Shown here piece by piece: positions 47,625 to 54,422 of a DNA stretch of 64,000 nucleotides. The number at the start of each line of letters is the position of its first letter. Position 1 is the stretch's first letter. The notes below the pieces were generated by a model that had not been told where the DNA came from, ran no database searches, and saw nothing but the letters and a program-made list of their open reading frames with translations. Made by a program: the position numbers and the translations under genes. The stretch is from NCBI RefSeq assembly GCF_030845195.1, contig NZ_CP132543.1, positions 2,063,501 to 2,127,500 of the forward strand. Reading direction: 5' to 3'. This DNA is from Sanyastnella coralliicola (GTDB taxonomy: Bacteria > Bacteroidota > Bacteroidia > Flavobacteriales_D > Sanyastnellaceae).

Positions 47625-47795
47625 TAACTCGAGAATCGATAATCGATAAACGATAAACGATAATCTATAACCCGTTTCTATGATCGACAACAATGAACTA
47701 AATACCAAGAACCAAGAACTAAATACCAAGAACCAAGAACTAAGAACCAAGAACTAAGAACTAAGAACTGTAGACTAAAAACTAATCCCTAATCA
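47625..47795. repeat. Degenerate heptamer repeats between ACMSD and a binding-protein gene
   Basis: Two tracts fill most of the 200-base gap: TCGATAA/ACGATAA units (47630-47670) and about ten AAGAACC/AAGAACT/AATACCA units (47695-47790). The second ends at the stop of the minus-strand binding-protein gene, whose last residues (KRTKKEEE) are also low-complexity. Confidence 0.8.
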
Positions 47796-47797
47796 TG

Positions 47798-49420
47798 CTA
47801 TTCCTCTTCCTTCTTCGTACGTTTCAAATCCAGCATATTCACGGGATTGGTCTCGAAGTGGGTTACATCCTGGCGAATGAAGTGAGATACCTGGTCATAA
47901 AAAAGGGGGATGACTGGGGATGCATCCATGACTAGCGAGTCCATTTGACGGTAAAGTTGGCGGCGAGTAAGATCGTCAGTAGTTGATACCGCGCGTTCAT
48001 AGAGAGAATCGAATTCAGCGCTGCTGTAGTGTGTATAGTTCGGACCTCCAGGAGTGAAATTCTTTGTGTGGAAGAGGGCTAAGAAGTTTTCCGCGCTAGC
48101 GTAATCAGCTAACCAAGACTTACGGAACATCATGGCTTGAGAACGTGCTACTTTCTCACGATGCGCTGAACCAGCTAAGACATCGATCTCAACTTGAATG
48201 CCAATTTTCGACCATTGGAACTGGAGGAATTCGCAGAGGTCAACATAGTCGCCAGTGGTGCTGATAGCAACCGGAGGAATCCCTTGACCTTCAGGGAAAC
48301 CAGCTTCTGCTAGCAACGCTTTTGCCTTTTCTACATCGTAATTCACTCCATATTCAGCCGATGGATCAAAGGCTGGGAGTCCTTTGGGAACAAATCCATG
48401 TCCGGCTTCGAACACACTGTTATTGCGGAGGTACCGCACCATCGAAGCCCGATCAACGGCATAGTTCAATGCCTGTCGTACCCGCTTATCTTTGAACGGA
48501 TGATTCTGGGCCGTCAGGATAGAATCATCAGACAGAATCCCGATGTAGTCAGTTTTGATGAAAGGTGTTCGTTGAAATCTGATTTGGTCAAAGCCATCGT
48601 TCAACTCACCGTTCGTACTGAGCAACTCGTCTTTGTATGCCGGGTGCAAGCCTGACATGAAATCGAACTGACCTTGGAGCAAGCCTAGGTATTCAGCACT
48701 CATGTCTCGCACAAAAGAAATCTTCACCGCATCGAGGTATGGAAGTGTTTCTCCTGATGAATCTCTCTCCCAAAAATCATCAAACTTGTGAAACACCAAC
48801 GCTACATCTTCCATCCAAAAAGCGAATTTGAACGGTCCCGTTCCTGTAGGGTTTGAGCGAAAATCAGCACCATAGTGCGTGACCACTTCCTTCGGAACGA
48901 TATTGGCGAACTGAGTTGTCAGCATCCCTAAGAATGGAGGGAAGGGCTGATCGAGGTGAAGGACAATGGTACGTTCATCAATGACTTCAATCGCCGCCGA
49001 ATCACGTAGCGGATCAAAAATCCACTTTCCTGGTGAAGCTAGCTCGGGATCTAGAATGCGTTCGAAACTAAATGCGACATCTTCTGCATTGACCGTTCTA
49101 TTTAAGCTATCGCGGAATAGTGGTGAAGGATGAAACTTCACGTCGTCACGTAAGAAGAAGGTGTAGGTTTTTCCGCTATCAGTAATGTCCCAAGATTCAG
49201 CGATTAGCGGACGAATTTGAAGGGTGCTATCGAGTTCAACTAAACCATCAAAGAGCTGATTGACTGCCCACATATTCTCTAGGTTTCTGGCAAATGCGGG
49301 ATCTAATGAAGTAATGCCGTTCGACTCGTTGTAACGAAATACAGTTTTCCCTGTGCGCGTGTCTTCAGATTGACAGGCACATAAAGCGATGATAAAAAGG
49401 AAAAGAAAATTCCGCAGCAT
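47798..49420 (-). CDS. Family 5 (peptide/nickel-type) solute-binding lipoprotein
   Basis: Substrate-binding protein of 540 residues of the DppA/OppA type. A short hydrophobic signal ends in LCAC, an acceptable lipobox, so it is probably a lipoprotein. Family blocks are NGITSLDPAFARNLENMW, LIAESWDITDSGKTYTFFLR, VNAEDVAFSFERILDP, NPTGTGPFKF, RQALNYAVDR and PVIPLFYDQV. No ABC permease or ATPase genes are adjacent, so it either uses a transporter encoded elsewhere or has another role. The stop is TAG at the edge of the heptamer repeats. An exact 13-mer lies at 48089-48101 and a two-mismatch copy at 49105-49117. Confidence 0.92.
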   Translation of the reverse strand: MLRNFLFLFIIALCACQSEDTRTGKTVFRYNESNGITSLDPAFARNLENMWAVNQLFDGLVELDSTLQIRPLIAESWDITDSGKTYTFFLRDDVKFHPSPLFRDSLNRTVNAEDVAFSFERILDPELASPGKWIFDPLRDSAAIEVIDERTIVLHLDQPFPPFLGMLTTQFANIVPKEVVTHYGADFRSNPTGTGPFKFAFWMEDVALVFHKFDDFWERDSSGETLPYLDAVKISFVRDMSAEYLGLLQGQFDFMSGLHPAYKDELLSTNGELNDGFDQIRFQRTPFIKTDYIGILSDDSILTAQNHPFKDKRVRQALNYAVDRASMVRYLRNNSVFEAGHGFVPKGLPAFDPSAEYGVNYDVEKAKALLAEAGFPEGQGIPPVAISTTGDYVDLCEFLQFQWSKIGIQVEIDVLAGSAHREKVARSQAMMFRKSWLADYASAENFLALFHTKNFTPGGPNYTHYSSAEFDSLYERAVSTTDDLTRRQLYRQMDSLVMDASPVIPLFYDQVSHFIRQDVTHFETNPVNMLDLKRTKKEEE

Positions 49421-49441
49421 AGCTGCGAAGATAGAGAAGCC

Positions 49442-49855
49442 TTACTGCTTCATCACGTTCCTGATCAGATTTGCAGATTCAGGGTCGTAAAAACGATCGG
49501 CCTTTCTGGTTCCCCCAGTAGTGTATCGCTCCCAAGAGCCCACTTTCACACCGTATTCGTATTTCCCTTTGGATTCAATCTGACCGCTTGGATAGTAGAA
49601 CACAAATTCACCGTGTTCCATGAATTTCCCTTCGAGGAAGACATAAATACCTTCACACTTCACCCAGCCATCAGCACTCGTAATACGTGCTGAATAGGTG
49701 TCATTACCCAATTCGGTCAACTCGCGAACAAAAGATGCTTGACGCTTCTTTGTTTCTTTCATTTGGGAATCAAGGTAGTTAACATCTTGACTTTGAGCAG
49801 AGAAGCCTACTCCCATCAAGAATAACGTACCAACCCATGTCATTACTCTTTTCAT
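49442..49855 (-). CDS. Exported MORN-repeat-like (YwqK-type) protein
   Basis: A 137-residue protein with a signal peptide (ending SAQSQ) and a C-terminal pair of MORN_2-type repeats (GEFVFYYPSGQIESKGKYEY followed by GVKVGSWERYTTGG). Such repeats form antiparallel beta sheets and occur in many Bacteroidota exported proteins of unknown function. It is 21 bases upstream of the binding-protein gene on the same strand, so the two probably share a transcript. Confidence 0.75.
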   Translation of the reverse strand: MKRVMTWVGTLFLMGVGFSAQSQDVNYLDSQMKETKKRQASFVRELTELGNDTYSARITSADGWVKCEGIYVFLEGKFMEHGEFVFYYPSGQIESKGKYEYGVKVGSWERYTTGGTRKADRFYDPESANLIRNVMKQ

Positions 49856-49980
49856 CTCAGGGCATTCGTTAGCACCCTCGTTTACGCGAAAAGCGCCTGA
49901 AGGTTACCAATCTTAGAAGAGAAATTCACGGTGAATTATCAATGCCTTAAAACATCATAAAAGCATTGTCTGTTTTGCTA

Positions 49981-50008
49981 TTTGCAAGAGGTCTTATCAG
50001 TACCTTTG
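49981..50008 (+). promoter_or_regulatory. Promoter of the TonB-dependent receptor gene
   Basis: TTTG (49981-49984), a 16-base spacer and TACCTTTG (50001-50008) form a complete Bacteroidota housekeeping-type promoter. Transcription would start around 50014, only a few bases before the ATG at 50020, giving a very short or leaderless message. The promoter also rules out translation from an in-frame upstream codon at 49966. Confidence 0.75.
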
Positions 50009-50019
50009 CACACATCAAG

Positions 50020-52446
50020 ATGACGCAATCAACAACGGCAATTAAAGGACTGATTTTCGTCCTTTTCATTCTGATTACTTCCTCCCTTTTTAGTCAAGAG
50101 AAAGTGACCCTCAGTGGATACGTTACAGACGTCACAACGGGTGAGACTATTCTTGGAGCCAATGTGATCATCCAAGAGCTACAAACAGGAGTTCCGACCA
50201 ATATTTACGGATTCTATTCCCTTTCTGTTCCTGCGGGAGATTACGAGGTATCATACAGTTTCATCGGTTACGAGACATTGACCAAATCGCTTTCGTTATC
50301 CGATGACTTAGCATTGAATGTCGAGCTCAAACCTAAGAGCATCCAAACAGATGAAGCGGTGGTGGTAGGCGAACGTTCGTCAAATACCGAAAGCACCGAT
50401 TTAGGGCGCGTCGATCTTGAAGTCGCGGCTATTAAAAGACTTCCAGCGCTTCTTGGTGAAGTGGATGTCTTGAAGACGATTCAATATTTACCAGGTGTTT
50501 CCTCAGCAGGAGAAGGGAATTCCGGATTCTATGTACGCGGCGGCGGGCCTGATCAAAACCTGATCCTTCTTGACAACGCGACGATCTACAATGCTTCACA
50601 CCTTTTTGGTTTCTTCTCGGTCTTCAATGCCGACGCTATCAAGAATGTTGAGTTGATCAAAGGAGGAATGCCCGCATCTTATGGAGGTCGAATCTCCTCT
50701 GTGCTTGATATTTCATTGAAAGAAGGGAACAGCAAAGAATTTGAAGTCGATGGTGGAATTGGACTGATTAGCTCGCGCTTGACGCTTCAAGGTCCCATTA
50801 TCAAAGACAAGATGAGCTTCATCGTAAGCGCTCGACGAACTTATATCGATGTCCTCTTAGAGCCTTTCGTCAACCCCGAATCTGATTTCGCGGGATCGGG
50901 CTATTTCTTCTATGACCTCAATGCGAAAATCAACTACACCATCTCCGACAAAGACCGTCTTTTCTTGAGCGGATACTTTGGTCGTGATGTTTTTGGCTTC
51001 CAAAACGATCAAGCCGGTTTTGGAGCTGACATTCCGTGGGGAAATTCTATGGGTAGTCTTCGCTGGAATCACTTGTTTAGCGACAAGCTTTTCATGAACA
51101 CCAACGTGACTTATTCAGACTATCGTTTCGAATTTAAAGGTTCACAGGAAGACTTCAACTTCAGCCTGAAATCGGGTATTCAAGACTGGAGCGTCAAAAA
51201 CCAATTGAGTTGGTACCCGAATCCACGTCATCAAGTGAAAGGTGGTTTCGATTACGTTTACCACGTCTTCTCCCCTAGCCAAGCTACTGCTAGCTCAGGA
51301 GACACCGAATTCGATCTCGGAGGAGAAATGCAAAACTTCTCACACGAAGTGGGTGTGTATCTTCAAGATGAATTTGACTTGACGTCTGATCTCCGACTTA
51401 ACTTTGGACTGCGCTACAGCTACTTCGCCCATGTAGGTCCGTTCACGCGTTACATCGAATCTGAACAAGATAACTTCGATCAGGTTGAACCTAACCAAAC
51501 GGTGGAATACGACAAGGGAGAACTCGTTAAAGACTACGGCGGACTAGAACCTCGAATCAGCATGCGTTACCGCATCAATGAGCGTTCTTCGGTAAAAGCA
51601 GGGTTTAGCCAGAACTACCAGTACGTTCACCTGGCGAACCTCTCTCCAACATCGCTCCCTACCGATGTCTGGCTTCCAAGTACTGATGTGGTACGCCCTC
51701 AATTCGGTCGACAATACAATCTTGGATACTTCCGAAATTTCTTGAACAACAACTACGAAGCCTCGGTGGAGTTGTACTACAAAGACATGGAAAACCTGGT
51801 TGAATATGAAGAAGGTGCTCAACCAGAAAACAACCTCAACAACAACACGGATAACCAATTGGTCTTCGGAAATGGTTATTCCTATGGAGCTGAATTCTTC
51901 TTCAAAAAGACCTACGGCAAGCTCAACGGTTGGGTAGGATATACTTGGAGCCGCACGATGCGCCAATTTGATGACCTCAACGCCGGCAGGGAATACCCAT
52001 CACGTTTCGATCGTCGACATGACCTCAGTGTGGTGATGGGATACACGTTGAATGAGAAGTGGGAGTTCGGGTTCACCTTTGTGTATGGAACTGGGAATTC
52101 GATATCACTTCCGACAGAGCGTTACTTCTTTGAAGGACGATTTGTTGACGTTTACGATGAACGAAATAACATCCGAATGGCACCATACCATCGGGCAGAT
52201 ATTGCCGCTACATGGTACCCTCGCTTCCGTGAAGCGCGTAAAAAGCGCATTACAGAGAAAGGTCTGGAGCCAAAGATCGAGAGCAGTTGGACCTTCTCCA
52301 TCTATAATTTGTATAACCGATTGAACCCTTACTTTTACTACGTCGGAGTTGAGGGAGATCTGGCCGAAGGAAACGTAGAGCCAAAGGCTTATCAAGTGAG
52401 CCTCTTCCCTATTCTTCCTTCCGTAACGTGGAATTTCCGCTTTTAA
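50020..52446 (+). CDS. TonB-dependent receptor with carboxypeptidase-like N-domain
   Basis: Outer-membrane receptor of 808 residues. After the signal peptide (ending SLFSQ), residues about 25-115 form the CarboxypepD_reg-like beta-sandwich (GYVTDVTTGETILGANVII, YEVSYSFIGYET) usual in Bacteroidota receptors. The plug domain contains LLGEVDVLKTIQYLPGVSSA, GFYVRGGGPDQNLILLD and SYGGRISSVLDI; the rest is a 22-strand-type barrel ending PSVTWNFRF with a terminal aromatic residue. It is shorter than SusC (about 1,000) and no SusD gene is nearby, so a siderophore, vitamin or peptide is likelier than a glycan. The ABC exporter gene follows 3 bases later. Confidence 0.93.
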   Translation: MTQSTTAIKGLIFVLFILITSSLFSQEKVTLSGYVTDVTTGETILGANVIIQELQTGVPTNIYGFYSLSVPAGDYEVSYSFIGYETLTKSLSLSDDLALNVELKPKSIQTDEAVVVGERSSNTESTDLGRVDLEVAAIKRLPALLGEVDVLKTIQYLPGVSSAGEGNSGFYVRGGGPDQNLILLDNATIYNASHLFGFFSVFNADAIKNVELIKGGMPASYGGRISSVLDISLKEGNSKEFEVDGGIGLISSRLTLQGPIIKDKMSFIVSARRTYIDVLLEPFVNPESDFAGSGYFFYDLNAKINYTISDKDRLFLSGYFGRDVFGFQNDQAGFGADIPWGNSMGSLRWNHLFSDKLFMNTNVTYSDYRFEFKGSQEDFNFSLKSGIQDWSVKNQLSWYPNPRHQVKGGFDYVYHVFSPSQATASSGDTEFDLGGEMQNFSHEVGVYLQDEFDLTSDLRLNFGLRYSYFAHVGPFTRYIESEQDNFDQVEPNQTVEYDKGELVKDYGGLEPRISMRYRINERSSVKAGFSQNYQYVHLANLSPTSLPTDVWLPSTDVVRPQFGRQYNLGYFRNFLNNNYEASVELYYKDMENLVEYEEGAQPENNLNNNTDNQLVFGNGYSYGAEFFFKKTYGKLNGWVGYTWSRTMRQFDDLNAGREYPSRFDRRHDLSVVMGYTLNEKWEFGFTFVYGTGNSISLPTERYFFEGRFVDVYDERNNIRMAPYHRADIAATWYPRFREARKKRITEKGLEPKIESSWTFSIYNLYNRLNPYFYYVGVEGDLAEGNVEPKAYQVSLFPILPSVTWNFRF

Positions 52447-52449
52447 CCT

Positions 52450-54357
52450 ATGAAGGCATTACAGTCGCTCAATAAATACTTCTGGAAATACCGATGGCGT
52501 CTTGGCCTCGGCTTCCTTTTCATCATCCTAACGAATCTGTTTGCGGTATACGCACCAGTTTTGATTGGTGAAGGAGTCTCTGTACTTCGCAATGCCAATG
52601 AGCGTTATTTCGATCCGCTTCGCACGGCTCGTGCTGAAGATGCTTCATTCAATGCAGATGATCTAGTTACCGGAGAGGATCTAGAACTCCCTGCTAGTTT
52701 GCAGTGGATTTCCGAGAATCTGAATTTGGCTAGCGATGCCACAAAAAGCTTGGACACCTTTGACCAAGCACTTATGGCGATTGTGCAAGTGGGTGTCTTA
52801 CTCGCCTTACTGTACATCGGTACTTATTTGCTGAAAGGACTCTTCTTGTTCTTCACGCGTCAGACCATCATTGTCATGTCACGTTTGATCGAATACGATC
52901 AGAAGAACGAGATCTACGATCACTACCAGCGCCTTTCGATGGCCTTCTATAAGAGGAACAATACAGGAGACCTCATGAACAGAATCTCCGAAGATGTCTC
53001 CAAGGTCAGGATGTATCTCGGCCCTGCAGTCATGTATACGCTGAACCTCGTTGTCTTGATGATTCTAGTGGTTACCGTGATGTTGATGACTGACGTCGAG
53101 CTCACGCTGTATGCTCTACTTCCCCTACCGTTTATGTCGATCTCAATCTATTACGTGAGTAACATCATGAATCGCAGATCTGAGGCTGTTCAACGTCAAC
53201 AATCGAAGTTGAGTACGATCGTTCAGGAGTCTATTTCCGGAATTCGAGTTCTAAAGGCATACCATCGTCAAGAATATAGCGAGACGAACTTCCAAAAGGA
53301 GTCTGATCTCTACAAGGTGAAAGCACTCTCTCAGGTCAAAGTTGACGCGCTATTCATGCCAATCATTGTTTTATTGGTTGGATTGAGTACCATTCTAACG
53401 ATCTACATCGGTGGACAGAAAGTGATTGCAGGCGAACTTGGAGTAGACAAGATTTTCACCTTCGTATTCTATGTAAACCTGTTGACTTGGCCATTTGCCA
53501 GCGTCGGGTGGGTGACTTCCCTCGTTCAGAAAGCAGAAGCTTCTCAAGCCAGAATTAACGAGTTCTTGAAGCAACGTCCTGACATTGAAAACTTCGGCGA
53601 GCGCATTCCAGAAATCAAAGGAAATATCGCCTTCAAAAACGTCTCATTCGTCTACCCTGACTCAGGAATCAAGGCGCTTGACAATGTGAGTTTTGAACTA
53701 AATGCGGGTGAGACCTTGGCGATTATCGGACGTACAGGAAGCGGGAAATCTACAGTGGCGAATTTGGTCGCTCGTCAATATGACCCTACTGATGGAGAAA
53801 TCCTGATCGATGGTAAACCGCTACCAAACCACAACCTCTACCAAGTGAGAGAGAATATTGGTTACGTCCCTCAAGAAGTCTTCCTTTTCTCTGAGTCTAT
53901 ATTCAACAACATTAAGTTTGGGGTTGATGACGCTAACGCGGAAGCGGTAGAGCAAGCTGCGAAAGATGCCCAGGTACATGAGAACATCATCGACTTTCCT
54001 AAGAAGTATGAGACTGTATTAGGTGAACGTGGCATCAACCTTTCTGGTGGTCAGAAACAGCGTATTTCTATTGCGCGTGCTATCATCAAGAACCCTAGAA
54101 TCTTGATGTTTGATGATTGCCTTTCGGCAGTCGATACAGAAACTGAGGAAGCGATCCTAAACAACCTGAAGCGTATCATGAACGGACGAAGTTCATTGAT
54201 TATCTCTCATCGAGTGTCTTCTATTAAACACGCCGATAAGATTCTGGTGATGGATGATGGGAAGATCATTGAACAGGGAGATCACAAGTCATTACTCGAT
54301 AAAGATGGCGTCTACGCTGAGCTTTATCGCAAGCAGCTGATGGAAGAAGCAGCTTAA
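52450..54357 (+). CDS. ABC exporter, fused permease-ATPase (MsbA-like)
   Basis: Inner-membrane half-transporter of 635 residues that dimerises. Six transmembrane helices lie in the first 370 residues; the loop after helix 1 (about 45-105) is unusually long and acidic. The ATPase domain has Walker A IIGRTGSGKST (about 425), Q loop YVPQEVFLF, signature LSGGQKQRISIARAI, Walker B ILMFDDCLSAVD and the H-loop ISHRVSS. Lipid or drug export is the usual role of this subfamily. It is almost certainly co-transcribed with the TonB-dependent receptor (3-base gap) and is followed by a strong terminator. A one-mismatch copy of the 13-mer is at 53931. Confidence 0.94.
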   Translation: MKALQSLNKYFWKYRWRLGLGFLFIILTNLFAVYAPVLIGEGVSVLRNANERYFDPLRTARAEDASFNADDLVTGEDLELPASLQWISENLNLASDATKSLDTFDQALMAIVQVGVLLALLYIGTYLLKGLFLFFTRQTIIVMSRLIEYDQKNEIYDHYQRLSMAFYKRNNTGDLMNRISEDVSKVRMYLGPAVMYTLNLVVLMILVVTVMLMTDVELTLYALLPLPFMSISIYYVSNIMNRRSEAVQRQQSKLSTIVQESISGIRVLKAYHRQEYSETNFQKESDLYKVKALSQVKVDALFMPIIVLLVGLSTILTIYIGGQKVIAGELGVDKIFTFVFYVNLLTWPFASVGWVTSLVQKAEASQARINEFLKQRPDIENFGERIPEIKGNIAFKNVSFVYPDSGIKALDNVSFELNAGETLAIIGRTGSGKSTVANLVARQYDPTDGEILIDGKPLPNHNLYQVRENIGYVPQEVFLFSESIFNNIKFGVDDANAEAVEQAAKDAQVHENIIDFPKKYETVLGERGINLSGGQKQRISIARAIIKNPRILMFDDCLSAVDTETEEAILNNLKRIMNGRSSLIISHRVSSIKHADKILVMDDGKIIEQGDHKSLLDKDGVYAELYRKQLMEEAA

Positions 54358-54373
54358 AGAAATTACCAAACAC

Positions 54374-54404
54374 AAAAAAGGCACCCCGATGGAGTGCCTT
54401 TTTT
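54374..54404 (+). terminator. Bidirectional intrinsic terminator after the ABC exporter
   Basis: AAAAAAGGCAC and GTGCCTTTTTT enclose a short loop with two further G-C pairs. The A-run and T-run on opposite flanks let it act in both directions, between the convergent exporter and GCTD genes. Confidence 0.95.
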
Positions 54405-54422
54405 AATTCTCTTTTCACTGGG

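Noticed and set aside
49966-50019. Upstream in-frame start for the TonB-dependent receptor
   Set aside because: The -33/-7 promoter lies inside that stretch, and the signal peptide begins only at ATG 50020.
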